In this document: positions 34,469 through 45,639 of the stretch, piece by piece
Layout of the letters: each line of letters starts with the position of its first letter
Position numbering within the stretch: position 1 is the stretch's first letter
DNA from: Guillardia theta CCMP2712
Taxonomy: Eukaryota > Cryptophyceae > Pyrenomonadales > Geminigeraceae
Assembly: GCF_000315625.1 (NCBI RefSeq)
Contig: NW_005434648.1
Coordinates: forward strand, 676,236-740,235
Reading direction: 5' to 3'
DNA length: 64,000 bases
The notes under the pieces: generated by a model
What the model was told of the DNA's origin: nothing
The model's input: only the letters and a program-made list of their open reading frames with translations
The model's database searches: none
Program-made: the position numbers and the translations under genes

Positions 34469-35531
34469 CTATGTGAAGTCAACAACATTGACATTGACTC
34501 CTTGCATCAATGATTTACCGTGCAGATATTCAGTCGAAAAGGATTTGGGAGCCTCTGTACCTTCTTTGGCAGCGGCATGAAGGATGAAATTGTGGAATCC
34601 AGCGGCTGACCATTTCAAGTTTAACAGAAGTCCAAAGTAGCTACCAATACTGACCTGGCCATACTGACAGTATCCACGACGAACGATCAGGGACATTCCA
34701 TCTTTTCCCTGCCATACAATGAGGAACGATGAGGCAACAAATCCTTGGACCTTAATGGCTTCAAGATATCTGGGACCGCAGACCCTGCTAAGATAAGTTC
34801 CAGGAGTGCTCCGTTCTATCACACACCAACGAATGTCTCGACAACCATAGATATCTGATTGCGTCTCAAAAATGTAATTGTGGTGATAAAAACACATCCC
34901 AGCATCTTGACAAAAGATCTTATGACACGCTGCACTGCAAGTCGCTGTACAACACATGCTACAAAATGCACTTTGAGTTGAATTCCGAAAGGGGGTACCA
35001 CATGGACACTTGAGCTTGGAGAGACTTACAATCATCTCTTCTCCCGCATTCAGTTTGTACACGACATCGTCCGAGGACGTCAGTGTGCTCCATTCTCTTG
35101 ATTTCTGAAATTGCGGAAGGCCTCCCACGAGACGATGGCCGCGATCTGTGGCGCTTTCTGCACAGTAATAGCACATCCGTTGCTTCAGGTCAGGTGAGAA
35201 CCACACAGCACGGAGATGCTCGTGGAGGTAATGGCTGCATGCGATGTTGTCCTCGAAGTATTCGCTCTTCAAGGAAGGGGCACGATCTACGTGTTTCTTC
35301 TCATCACTGTCAACACTCTCTCCTGCAAATATCAAAGGTTGCCCGATCTTGTCGTGAGAGCTGTATTCACGTAAATCATTGACGATCTCATCAAGAGCAA
35401 CTTCATCTGATGCAATTAAAGCATGACCTTTATTGCTCGCGCAGAAATGCACACTCACCTTCCTGACTTCTCGCTCTCAGTTTCCGTGTCTTTGTTCGTC
35501 CAGTCGGCGGACGAGGAGGAGGCCCCTGCAT
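34469..35531 (-). CDS. Uncharacterised Cys/His-rich protein, possible zinc binder
   Basis: Two exons (35459-35531 and 34469-35406) joined by a 52-nt GT-AG intron give about 336 residues. The start ATG at 35531 gives a basic leader (Met-Gln-Gly-Pro-Pro-Pro-Arg). The central part contains two Cys clusters: Cys-Tyr-Tyr-Cys near the middle, then Cys-Pro-Cys-Gly-Thr-Pro-Phe followed by Cys-Ser-Met-Cys-Cys, Cys-Ser-Ala-Ala-Cys and Cys-Phe-Tyr-His-His. That spacing suggests one or two zinc sites, but it fits no RING, MYND or PHD pattern I can name. The C-terminal half has beta-type hydrophobic strands. Function unknown. Confidence 0.65.
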
Positions 35532-35899
35532 GGCGGTGCTCCGATCAAACTGCCATACCAACTTCGGAACCACCTCTTTCACTCAATCAACCCCCAGTCA
35601 CCCGGTTGAAACCTCAATTTCACACTGACAGTCGGCGCCGGGCGGCGCCGGGGCCCGGGGCGGCGCGCCGCCGTGCCCACTGGGCCTGAGTCGGAGCCTC
35701 GGAGTGACACTGTGCCGGTTACCGGCCGTCTGGCACTGCGGCGGCAGCCTTGCCCCCAATCGGGTGACTCCGACTCACAGACTGAGAGTCAGCGGCCAGC
35801 GGTGCGACTGCGGCCTGGCACTGTGCTCTTGTTGACTGACTCCCGAGTCCGGCGCCGCGATCGAACGGTGCCGCGCCTATACTGATGTCGGTGCCAAAC
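35532..35899. other. GC-rich island upstream of the Cys-rich gene
   Basis: Contains a very GC-rich core at about 35635-35700 (GGCGCCGGGCGGCGCC-like) with repeated CACTGAC/GACTGAG-type short motifs. Similar islands recur in other spacers of this window. It lies between the start of the Cys-rich gene and the end of the next minus-strand gene, so it may be a promoter. Confidence 0.55.
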
Positions 35900-36935
35900 T
35901 TATTCTCTTATAGACTTACTACCTAGACGAATTTTCAATTTGGTGGACAACATGTCTTGCAATCCTTCCATCACGCTTCTTCTTCTATCAATCTCCTGCA
36001 GCTGAAGCTACGAAAGAGTCAGCAAAGACCGTGACACTGATTCAGTTGCAGCTCACCTGCAATCGTTCGATCTCTGAGTTTGAGGTGGAAAGTTCAGAAG
36101 AACGTGATCGGCTTGAAAGTACTTGAACATCCGGTGGATTCTGTTGCACCTGATTGAACGCCTCGGGATCACTTGGCATCGTGGTACTCGAGTCTGGCAG
36201 CCTGAGAGGAATGTTGTTTCTTCCACGATCGCTGTCAGGTTCACCAAGTCCTCTCAGTGATCTAGTCGAGTCCTGTAGTATAGATGATAATGATGCGATG
36301 TCGTCCTTCTTGGGCAGTGACCAGAGCTCAGCGGTCTCTCGCCACACCGGTCTGCTCGCACTGGGAACAGTGTTTGGCCTCGTTCTGTTCAGAAGCGGAA
36401 CTCTCTCGTCTTCTCTTTTCAGCGATTGAGTTGCACTTTGTTGAGAGAGGAGAAGCAACTTCCATTTGTCACCCGCTGCGATGTCTAATGAAGAAATCAA
36501 ACTTTGACTTACAAGTGAGAGATCTGCGACGGTGTTGATCCTGCGCCCATGCAGAGCCGCCAGCGTGTTGTACTCCACACCATAGCGCAGAAGAAGTACC
36601 GCAAGCGCCCGATCCATGTCCTTCATATCCCATATTGTTGCACTTCCAGGATGGGGCAATGGCTCATGAAAGCTCTGAGAATCGTTCCAGCTCTTCTTTG
36701 ATAGTTTGAACAGATGCCGGGACATCATGACCTCCATCACTTGCTTGCATTTCATGGGCATCAAGATCTGGTTGGCTCTCATCAAAGACTTCGAATACAA
36801 TTCCTGCTTTGCTCTATGCATTATAACCTTAGAGTCTCGTTGTAAAGGCAAGCCATCAGCTGACCATGAAAAGGTTCTTGCTTGTCCATCCTGAGACTGA
36901 GAATGTGAGAACTCTGCCGCCAACTGTGATTTCAT
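35900..36935 (-). CDS. Uncharacterised protein with a possible SAM-like domain and C-terminal coiled coil
   Basis: Two exons: 36057-36935 and 35900-36007, about 328 residues, from an ATG (Met-Lys-Ser-Gln-Leu) to TAA at 35900-35902. Around residues 105-165 a helical segment (Ala-Leu-Ala-Val-Leu-Leu-Leu-Arg-Tyr-Gly-Val ... Leu-Ile-Ser-Ser-Leu-Asp-Ile-Ala-Ala-Gly-Asp-Lys-Trp) resembles the layout of a SAM domain; weak. The rest is Ser/Arg/Pro-rich and looks disordered. The last 45 residues form a probable coiled coil (Leu-Gln-Leu-Gln-Glu-Ile-Asp-Arg-Arg-Arg). Function unknown; possibly a scaffold or signalling protein. Confidence 0.55.
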
Positions 36936-37561
36936 GCTGCCACACTTGCAGACCTCTTCTCATTCAAGTCTCTTCCTCAGCTGGTCTTCAACCTGAGTCC
37001 TCTTGCTGGGAGAAGCATCTTTGTTCTGTCAGGCTTTGAAGAGGTCATATAAGAATTTCATATCTTTGAGTGTTACAATTTTCAATTGTCACAGGCTGAA
37101 TTTGAGAACAGGCTGAAAATTGTACCAAAATCTTCAACGGTCAGTCATTTGACAAGTCACACCACTGCCAAGTGACGGCGCGGCCGGGCCCGGCGGCGAA
37201 CTTCATCATACACCGTGGCACGGTGACAGGCGGAGTCGGACGGTCACAGTGGAACTAACTTCTCACTGAGTTCTAGAAAGGTTGAGGGCATCTCTACGAA
37301 TCAAAGCTACTAGTTGATTTGAAATGGTCATCATATCTCTGACTTGCTCAGATGATCGGATCATTGGTGGCACAGTCATAGGCTTCATTGAAGGAAGATA
37401 ATCCTTTTAATCTAAAACATACTGAAGCACACGGGAAAAGATAGCGCAACTAGTTTTCGAGTCGAACTTGCAGAAGGACTCTTCAGGCTTTATCAGTACC
37501 TGTCTGACATACAGTGTCAGTTGTTAAATTAAATGACTTAGTATGAAAAAATCAATTACAC
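36936..37561. other. Spacer with a short GC-rich island
   Basis: Mostly AT-rich; a GC-rich block at about 37170-37210 contains the GGCCGGGCCCGGCGGCG motif seen in other spacers. No gene recognised. Confidence 0.5.
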
Positions 37562-38215
37562 CTATTTTCCAGCCTTGTCTGGTTTCATCCACTTTGCAAG
37601 CATTTTCGCTTCCTCTCCCTACGGTATGCAAATCATCGAATCATATGCAAACTTTGAGCCGAGTCTCACAGTCTCAGCGTAGATTTCCTTGATCTCATCC
37701 AAGTTGGCCTTGACCTGTTTTACATACAGAGCTCAGGGGGCACTCATCTTTGAGCAGCAAGGTACCTTGTCTTCCTCGGCCTTGGGATCAAATTCAGAAA
37801 TCTGGGACTTAACAGTTTCGTTTGAGCTTTAGAATAATTTCCAGTCAGGCGAAATTCGTTTCAACAACAGTGCTTGTTCAACCTCTTGGCAAAAGTAGCA
37901 AAAGCAGTAGCAATGGCCCGGCTGAGGTCCTTCTCTTGTCCTTCTCCTAGCCTACATGATACATTCACTGACTCGCAATTTGCACTCAAGTGAAAGCGCA
38001 CAATCCAAGCTTGGTTGTCTTGGCGTGTGCTTGAGCGAGCTCCTTCACGACCTCTTGTCAACACAGGTCCTAAACTTCAACACAACACTCACGATCCTTC
38101 CCGACAGGATGTTGCGGATATCATCTTCCTGCGTGCTATCGCCCGCATTGGCATTGGAAACGAACGCTACTGCACATGCTCCCAACACAATCTTCAGGGA
38201 TATCAGTTAAAAGAG
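37562..38215 (-). CDS. Putative thylakoid-lumen protein, small and helical (5' end not located)
   Basis: Five or six short exons read in frame on the minus strand. The first recognised one (about 38095-38205) gives Val-Leu-Gly-Ala-Cys-Ala-Val-Ala-Phe and Ser-Asn-Ala-Asn-Ala before Gly-Asp-Ser-Thr, a pattern typical of a thylakoid-transfer peptide and lumenal cleavage site. The mature part is about 125 charged, helical residues (Val-Lys-Glu-Leu-Ala-Gln-Ala-His-Ala, Asp-Leu-Ser-Arg-Ala-Ile-Ala-Thr, Glu-Phe-Asp-Pro-Lys-Ala-Glu-Glu-Asp-Lys, Leu-Asp-Glu-Ile-Lys-Glu-Ile-Tyr-Ala) ending Lys-Pro-Asp-Lys-Ala-Gly-Lys and TAG at 37562-37564. Size and all-helical character resemble PsbQ-like lumen proteins, but no specific match was recognised. 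The signal and transit peptide exons should lie upstream. The intron near 37820-37865 is unresolved. Confidence 0.5.
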
Positions 38216-39316
38216 TATCTTCACAAGACCAAGAAAGTACCATGGAGACAGCAGCTGCAATCTGCGAGTTTGAAAGAATTCAGATGACATATCCACATTT
38301 GTCAATTCAGAATGTACAAGGAGAGACTTGCAAAGTCAATAGGGGGAACAGGTTGGCAGAGGGAGAGAAGTTGAGACAATGGTATATCATAGAAGCAAAC
38401 TAGTAGGACCTGGAGGCGTCGCTGGCGCCATGGCGTGGGAGTTGGGTTCACCTTTTCCTCCACCATCAATCGCTCACCATCGCTTCCAGCCAGCATGTTC
38501 TATTTCCGCTGCTTCTTTTTCGGGTGGCCTTCCGACTACCCTCAGTTTGACTCATACCACCCACCCATTGCAGCTGACCACCCTCAGCGACTCAGACAAC
38601 AGTGCCAGGCTGACTCCGGGGTAGGGTCTCCGACTGAGAAGGGTTCACTCACAAGGGATCCGATTATCATCCGATGATCAGGGGCCGACGAGTCGCCCGG
38701 CGGGTCGGGTCCGATCGCCGGGTGGCCCCGCGGGCCGGGCCCGGCGGCGCGGCCAGTCACTGAGTGCCGGGGTACCGTAGGGTGGCACGAGACTCGCTCA
38801 CCGGCGTCACGGCGCGGTCACTGCCCGGCGGGGTGCCGCCGACTGATCCGATGATCCGATCCCGGTGACCCGGCGTGCTCTCCTTCTCAGCCTGGCCGAC
38901 TCGTCAGGCTGCCCGCCACACAGGGGGGCCTGAACGAGTCACTCATCGGATCAGTCCGAGTCCGAACCCTCGCCGGAAGACTCGGAGACGCGGCGGGCCC
39001 TCAGTCAAAGTTCCTGCCCGGCCTCTTTTCTTCAAGGCCCTTGTTTTGAGTCAACCGGCCGGGTTTTCATTTTTTTATATATACTTGTTTCTGGTGCGGA
39101 CTCGCTGCTCATATGTTCATGAGCTTTCCCATTTGAGTAAACCTGTGGATAGGACAAAGGACAGGCATGCAGAACCAGTGGAAGAAGGTGAGGTGGTCGA
39201 TGAGAGATGAGAGAAGGAGGATCCTGTGAGGTCGACACCTGAGTTGGCAATTCCCAACACATTCTGATATCTTGACATTCTGTGCTGCTAGAACGCGTTC
39301 AGTGCCTATCTAAGAT
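38216..39316. other. Long spacer with the largest GC-rich island
   Basis: Positions 38560-39010 are strongly GC-rich with repeated GGCCGGGCCCGGCGGCG-like blocks (38720 region) and many short GACTC/GAGTC and GATCCGAT motifs (38820-38970). The beginning may contain the 5' exons of the lumen-protein gene. No convincing ORF otherwise. Confidence 0.5.
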
Positions 39317-40837
39317 ATGGAACAGGTGCTCTTGATGGGCAAGAGCAATGCGGGGAAAACCTCGATGAGGTCGATTATCTTTGCGAACTACATTGGTAGA
39401 ATTGTGATAATTCTTGCTGGTTCCACGTGTGGTGACATGATGTGTTTCTAATCATCAGCTAGAGAGACTACAAGATTGGGATACACTCAGGTTCAAGAGA
39501 ACCCACGACAGGGTACCTAGGTGACTCTGTGTGCAGGATGTCGAACATTCGCATGTCCGTTTCCTTGGGAATTTAGTTCTCAATTTATGGGATTGTGGTG
39601 GGCAAGAAGCATATATGGAATCATACTTTGAGTCACAGGTATTGTTTAATTTCTTTGGCGCATGGGCTGAAAGTTTGCTTCATAGCGCGATCATATTTTC
39701 CGAAATGTTGCAGTCTTGATTTATGTATTTGATATCGAAAGTCAGCAGATGGCCAAAGATATGCAGGTATGCAAGGATGTTAGTTCTGTTATATTGATTT
39801 GTCTTCATTTTTAAAGTACTTCACGCTCTGCATCGATGCACTCAAAACAAACTCCGAGAATCCGAAAGTGTTCTGTCTGGTTTGTTAATTTCCTGCGTTT
39901 TGCGCCGTTGAATTCTCTGTGAAGGTCCACAAGATGGATCTTGTACCTGAGGAGACCCGCGACCAGGTGTTCGAGAAGCAGGTTTCGAGCTCTTACGGAG
40001 TTGTGGAGTGAAACTGATGTTGCTGCAGGAGGCCCTCATCCGAGGGGTGGTGGGTTCTCTGGATACCACATGCTTTCAGGTTCTCCTGCTCTGATTCATT
40101 TAGCAACTCACTCAGCGCGAAAGACCTCCATATGGGACGAAACTCTTTATCGGGCCTGGTCGCAGATTGTCTACAGGTTGATGAAGATTCGCAAGCTAAA
40201 GAGCTTAATCTGCCCTGCAGCTTGATTCCGAACGTTGCTGCACTGGAAAATCATCTTGCTTCCTTCTGTCAGGTATCGAGACCTTGCAATGCTGACAACT
40301 TAACCTACCGTTTCCTCTCAAAGGGATGTGGAGCAGATGAAGTAGTTCTCTTCGAGCGAGCAACGTTCTTGGTAATCTCTCATTCCACTCAAAAGGCGTT
40401 TCGAGACGTCCACAGGTGTCAACATAGCGCCATGTCTTTTATCCTCTTTGATTCTGTTTGAAAAGATTTGAGAAGATTTCGAACATCATTAAGCAGTTCA
40501 AATTATCTTGCTCGAAATCGCAAGCACAATTTAACAGGATGCAGGTGTGTCACACAATGTCGTGTTGCGCTGCAGAGGGTCTAATGCAGAATTCAGATCA
40601 AAAACAGCAAATTTACTGCCATCATCGATGCGTTCACCCCGACCACCTGCATCATGGTTGGTTTTGATGCAGTCAACAAGCCTTTCTTAATGAAATTTGC
40701 TTGATCAGGTAATCTGTTCGGATCCAGCAGCTCTACCGGCGATGACGCTTGTGAACATCAACAATGCAAGATCTTACTTTGAGAAGCATATTAGTATGGA
40801 TATAGGAGGGGAGGCGAGCAGCGGCAAAGCCGTCTGA
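39317..40837 (+). CDS. RagA/Gtr1-type small GTPase
   Basis: Rag-family GTPase, expected to act with a RagC partner on lysosome/vacuole membranes to signal amino acids to TORC1. Exon 1 starts at the ATG 39317 with the P-loop [11 protein letters not shown]. Following exons give Thr-Thr-Arg-Leu-Gly, then [11 protein letters not shown] with Leu-Trp-Asp-Cys-Gly-Gly-Gln-Glu (switch II), the base-binding motif in Val-His-Lys-Met-Asp-Leu (His-Lys-Met-Asp as in RagA/B), and Thr-Ser-Ile-Trp-Asp-Glu-Thr. The C-terminal roadblock-like half runs through [11 protein letters not shown] to Ser-Tyr-Phe-Glu-Lys-His and TGA at 40835-40837. About ten exons; small introns make the 39400-39760 borders approximate. 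Confidence 0.85.
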
Positions 40838-41546
40838 GCAAGTTGCCACTTGAATGAATGTAATTTGACGGTAATCGGCCGGGCCCGGCCCGCGGCGGCC
40901 GCAGCCTCAGACTCCCACTGAGCCTTCGGCAGATGGCTGGCAGGCTGAGCACGTGACTCACGGCGGGCAGCACGGCTGTTGCAGCACTGCACTGCACTGT
41001 GACTGGCACTGCAGTTCGGAGTTCATTCCGCCGCTGAGTCAAGGGCAGGCGGACTCTGAGGCGGGTTCCGGGGTAGGAATGAGCGGGGATGAGGGCCACC
41101 AGCTGGCAGAGGCTTTGAGACGTTGGCGGGATATGGAGGGGAAGGGGAAACGACAAGAGTCAAGAACAAGGAAGGCAAGAGAAGACAGAAGAAGAGATGA
41201 GAGAAGAGAAGAAGAGAGAAGAAGTCCTGAGGGCAGCGAACAAGAGAAGAGATGGGAAGAGAGCAGGAGGAAGGAGTCAGGATCACAAGCACGAGTAAGA
41301 TGACCAAGGGAAATATGCTGAGAAGATTAGATGGTTCGAGAGCTTGAAGTGAGACTCTAGAGGATCCTCTACTCGGCTATATGAGTAAACCATCTGGTGA
41401 AGAAAAGAGACATGTCCTGGGTATTAGTAAGGCACATAGAAGACGGGAGGGAAGCTTATTTCTAATGAGATATTAGCTGTGATGAACAAATGGGGAAAGA
41501 GCATTTCAGAGTATAAAAACTAAGACTGACTCAATTTGCTCACAAG
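40838..41546. other. Spacer with GC-rich island and purine-rich tract
   Basis: A GC-rich block lies at about 40870-40910 (GGCCGGGCCCGGCCCGCGGCGG core), followed by GAAGAG-rich purine sequence at 41130-41290. It separates the RagA and API5 genes, both on the plus strand, so it probably holds the API5 promoter. Confidence 0.5.
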
Positions 41547-43758
41547 ATGTCTTCCGAGGATGCAGCTCTGTCCGCCATCTACAAGGCCGCAGATGCCCTT
41601 CTAGATGTCAATTCAAAGTTGACGAGCGAAGGAGTAGACGAATTCTCAGCTGTACTCAATCTTTTTCTTGTTACAGTTTTCTTTGTGACATAATGGCAGA
41701 ACGCTTCTCACTTTCAGTGCATGATGGACAATGCGAAAGTTGGTCCCAAGTGCAAGCAACTCGCTTTGAATGTGTTGCCGAAGTACGTCAGCAAGTTTCC
41801 TGAGATGGCAGATTCTGCCCTGGATATCCTCATCGACTTGTTCGAGGAGAGCGACAAGGTAATAGTATGCTTTCACAATTTTTTTTCGTGACGTTTTTGT
41901 TAGTATCACCTCAAAGCCATTCAAGGATTCCGTGTCATTGCCAGCTCAGCTTCCTCTCCCGTGATCTCCAAGCTGGTGGGAGTTCTTGGACAAATCATTT
42001 TGTCAGAGGATGAGAAGGAAGTTGAAGCAGTCAACGATGCGTTGGTTCAAGCTTTAGAGAGGGATGTGAAAGCTACTCTTTCAGCGCTGTTTGAACAGAT
42101 GAGCTCAGATGAACAGCTTCGGAGCAAAACGACATCGTTCATTCAGAGAGAACTCATACCACGGGCAAACTCCCTTCTGAACTCATCTGATGAAGTACAA
42201 TCTTTTGTTTCGGAAAACTTGAAAAGAATCATGGGCTCTGGCATCAATTCAAAGGAATTCAATCTGTTCATGAAAGTTTTGTTCTGCATGAACAAGTACA
42301 AGAATGGAGAGGAGGGAGCTAACGAGCTTTTGGACTTTGTTCACACGTCTATCGATCTTAATTCGGACTTTTCTCCGAATTCAGATCAAGCGGACAAATT
42401 CATTCTATGTGCAGGCAGCGCAAAGCTGATCTTCCAGCACGGTGCTTCACCATACAAGCTTTTCAGCTATATTTCCAAGAAAGTTCTGCCTAAATTTGAA
42501 GAAATGAGCGAGACTCATCAAATAAGCTTGCTGAAAACCGTTGCTGAAATTTCTCCATTTGCGCTAGGATCGTCAGCGAGAGAGTGAGCCTTCTTTGCAG
42601 TGACTCAGTCGAACACTGAGGTGTGACAAAATTGTCAGATGCCTCCCGCATCTCTACCCACTGTTCTTTTCACATGTTCCGAAGAAGACTGAAGCAGAGG
42701 AAAAGATAAACTTTCTCGCTGGGGAGTGCTTGCTTTATGCATTTCACCAGGTCCATTCACGATATCTTCCAAGTGCTCCTGTGCTAACTTGCATGATGTC
42801 CAGCTTGGATCGAAAGTTCCTGGGTTCCTTCATGCACTTTGTGGAATCAAGATCAACACAGGACAACCAGAAAACAGGTCTGTAGTACCTCACGTGGTAG
42901 TGCATTGATGACTCGAGACCTCTACAGATTAGATGAAGATTTCAGCGCAAAGCTCAATCAATTGCACACTTCCTTATCCTTGATGCTTTCAGAAAGCAAA
43001 AAGTTTGCAGCAAAGCTTCGAGAGGTAGTTTCCTCCATGATGAATTTTCAGACTGAATGGTAGCCTGAAGGTTCAAAAGAAATTGAATGAGGAAAATCCG
43101 ACAACGGATAATGCCAAGAAAGAACTACAGACCAAAAAAGAATCCTGCTTGATGTCTTTGAAGTCCTGCACGGTATCTCAACCTGTGCTTTGCATATCAT
43201 TTCTTATTGTTGGAACAGAACATCATCGCCATGGCAAACAGTTTGAAGGAGCTCAACTTGAAGGATCCCAAATTCTTGGCAGAGAAAGCTGCAGTCAACC
43301 TGTAAGAAATTCAAGATAGAACTTTGCTCTTTTGACGTGTTGCAGATCGTTTAAAGCGAACAAACAAGGACAGGCTGTTGGCAATAAACGTCGCCAAGAC
43401 TCCAGCAACAGAGGAGGAGGCAATGCTGACCGCCCTGTGAAGCGGCAGGTAGGGCATAGAGCTGCTGTTAAGAGTTGGCCTCACTCTTGTGCAGGCACAA
43501 GCGACCAATGGCGGAGGGCGACCAATGCGCGGAAGCGGCTCTGGTGCTGGGTTCTCAGGACGCGGGCGAGGAGGTGATGTTGTTGTGTTTCTGTGCCAGT
43601 CCGTTTCCTCACGCTCTCCTCCCTTGCCAACAATAGGACAATTCGGAGGGCAAGCAGGCGGCCGAGGAGGACGAGGCGGCGGAGGCGGGCGAGGTGGACG
43701 AGGACAGGGAATGATGTACGGTCGAGGAGGCAGAGGCGGACGTGGGGCGCGAAGATGA
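41547..43758 (+). CDS. API5-family HEAT-repeat protein with RGG tail
   Basis: Homologue of apoptosis inhibitor 5 (AAC-11), a nuclear helical-repeat protein linked to mRNA export and survival signalling. Exon 1 starts at 41547 (Met-Ser-Ser-Glu-Asp-Ala-Ala). The next exons give Lys-Gln-Leu-Ala-Leu-Asn-Val-Leu-Pro-Lys-Tyr-Val, Phe-Pro-Glu-Met-Ala-Asp-Ser-Ala and Ile-Asp-Leu-Phe-Glu-Glu-Ser-Asp, the order of the API5 N-terminal HEAT repeats. The large exon 41901-42587 continues with Val-Asn-Asp-Ala-Leu-Val-Gln-Ala-Leu-Glu-Arg-Asp-Val-Lys. After several short exons the tail has a basic segment (Asn-Lys-Arg-Arg-Gln) and a long Arg-Gly-Gly-rich end (43500-43758), expected to bind RNA and be arginine-methylated. 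It ends Gly-Ala-Arg-Arg at TGA. Metazoan and plant API5 also have RGG-like tails, so this is not a fusion. Confidence 0.8.
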
Positions 43759-43865
43759 TGCGATACCGAGGGAGGAAGTGAATTTCTTTCAACACCATGA
43801 CAATGCCGCACTCCTCGTGATTCTCATTGAGTTAACAAGATTTTGCTTTAAAGATTTCAACCCCA

Positions 43866-44816
43866 TCATGATTGCGGGCTGCTCATTGCTGTGCTAGGGT
43901 CGATGAACCAGTCGGAGTAACTGCCGTACATTTGCACGAGCCCCCCGCTGGGAGAGAACCCCAGCTTAGTAGCTTGTATCTGCGACCTCCTTCGCTTCCC
44001 CTCGTCTGGCGTCAACATCAGAGAATCCGGTCCAGACTTGTCTGTAGGAGATGAAGGCTTTGCTTCCTTTGCCCAACGAGAAAGGCAGTCTTCGAATGTC
44101 GTGAGATTCCTGATCATGGGCTTTGACTGACGCACGTACTTGCAGAAAGGACCTGTATACTGAATGATGTGGCTGTATTCTGTCATGTCAATCAATTTCA
44201 TGCCTTTGCACATTTCAAAAAACTTTACCCTTGTTCCGGAACTTATCTGCGAGCTCATCCTCTTTGATATCTGCTTCGGGTTTAATCTGCACATTCAAAG
44301 AGATTTTATGCGTCTTGGGTGCAAACAAATAGTTCTTGCGGCTTTCAGGAAACTTGGTGCTTCTTGACAACCTTTCAGCCCGTAAAATCTTGCGCGAAAT
44401 CTCATCGTTGATCGCTGTGAAAGTATCTGATGGCTTTGCTTCACTTTTCTTTGCCACAGGGTGGTGGTGCAAGGGTACATGGCTAGGGAAGATGTAACTT
44501 CTGTGTGGTGTGATCAGATCTGTTACGACGGTACGCGGAAGCCTCTCTTCAGTGTTGATCAAGTCCAAGGTGTGCAGTACTTCTTTTGAATTCACTCGTT
44601 CAATTCTATTCTGTGCTTGTGAGTTCTGACTAAATCTGGGTGCTGGGAAGTCATCCTCTTCATCTTTTACAATTTCATTCGCGATACGAAAAATGTCTGT
44701 GGTCCGATAAAGCTGCGACAATCTCTTGTCACGCATTCTAATTCTGGCTTCTGCGTGATTGCATCTTCCATGAAAGCTCTTCACTGACACCTCAATGTGC
44801 TGGTAATCACGACCCA
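43866..44816 (-). CDS. Uncharacterised charged protein (5' exon missing)
   Basis: Two exons are clear: 44229-44816 and 43866-44179, separated by a 49-nt GT-AG intron. An acceptor cag directly precedes the first codons (Gly-Arg-Asp-Tyr-Gln-His-Ile-Glu-Val), so at least one short 5' exon lies upstream and was not located. About 300 residues are visible, rich in Lys/Arg/Glu/Asp. Motifs: Arg-Asn-Tyr-Leu-Phe-Ala-Pro-Lys, Val-Leu-His-Thr-Leu-Asp-Leu, and near the end Gly-Gly-Leu-Val-Gln-Met-Tyr-Gly-Ser-Tyr. No membrane segment, no known domain recognised. Convergent with API5, with about 108 bp between stops. Function unknown. Confidence 0.6.
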
Positions 44817-45630
44817 CTGCAAGGCAATCGCTTTATTTTCCCACAAATCTGGCACGGATTGGTGTTGAAATTCAATCCCCTTCCCAGTGAAACTATCACC
44901 TCTTCTGTTCTTTTCTCCTTCTCTCCACCTCTGATCTATGCTTTCTTCTCATCTCCTGCTCATCGCAGCCACCATCGGGTAGATTCCCTTTGCTAATTCT
45001 CAGTTAGGAGATAGGTCCACTGTGGCCCTTGCATACCCCCACCCTTCTCATCAAGTACCCCACCTTCCCTTATGAAATTACCCCCCTTGTTCACTGTGCA
45101 CACTACCCTTCATATCCTTTCAAACTACCCTATCACTTGCCTCTTCCTGTCAGTACCCCTACCTGTTTTCCATAGCTCTTACTCACGGGTCCTCGACGTC
45201 TGTCGATTGCTGCCGATCTATTTCGGGACAGGACAACATCGCAGACGAAGAGCAAGGCACAGCAGAGAAAATGAAAGAAACCTGCTGGTGCGGCAGATAG
45301 CCTAGTCGGGCTCCTTGCAAGTTGAAGGAGAGATTCAAATTGAAGAATTATTCGCAGTTTTGCATCATGTTATTAGTGACAACTTGCGTTGAATACATCA
45401 AAATCAAGACAGGAATATACTGAGTGTTAGACGAAATGAGCGAAGCACTGAGTGAAACTTAGCGGCATCAACAGCGAGAGATAATATGGATAAGAAACCT
45501 TAGCATCATATTCTACTTCTCCGACTTTTTCAAAGGATTTGTGTTGTATACAGTGCGGGGGGGCAGGATTTGTGTTGTATACACAGCACTGCACACAACA
45601 CGTTGTACATTGTGTATACAACAATTTGTT
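44817..45630. other. Spacer with ACCCC tracts and an inverted repeat
   Basis: 44995-45135 is ACCCC-rich. A 19-bp direct repeat (AGGATTTGTGTTGTATACA) occurs at 45534-45552 and 45565-45583, and a 12-bp perfect inverted repeat (GTTGTATACACA at 45574-45585, TGTGTATACAAC at 45611-45622) could form a hairpin with a 25-nt loop just past the possible gene at 45640-46620. It may mark a small mobile element remnant or a 3'-end signal. Confidence 0.55.
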
Positions 45631-45639
45631 CTAGTTGCT

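Noticed and set aside
34108-34476. 122-codon plus-strand frame
   Set aside because: No motif, overlaps the end of a better-supported minus gene, average composition.
39317-40837. Arf or Ras type GTPase
   Set aside because: His-Lys-Met-Asp and the Gtr1-type Asp-Val-Glu-His-Ser-His motif fit RagA instead.
43332-43577. Separate frame over the API5 tail
   Set aside because: The Arg-Gly-Gly reading frame joined from upstream exons explains the same bases.
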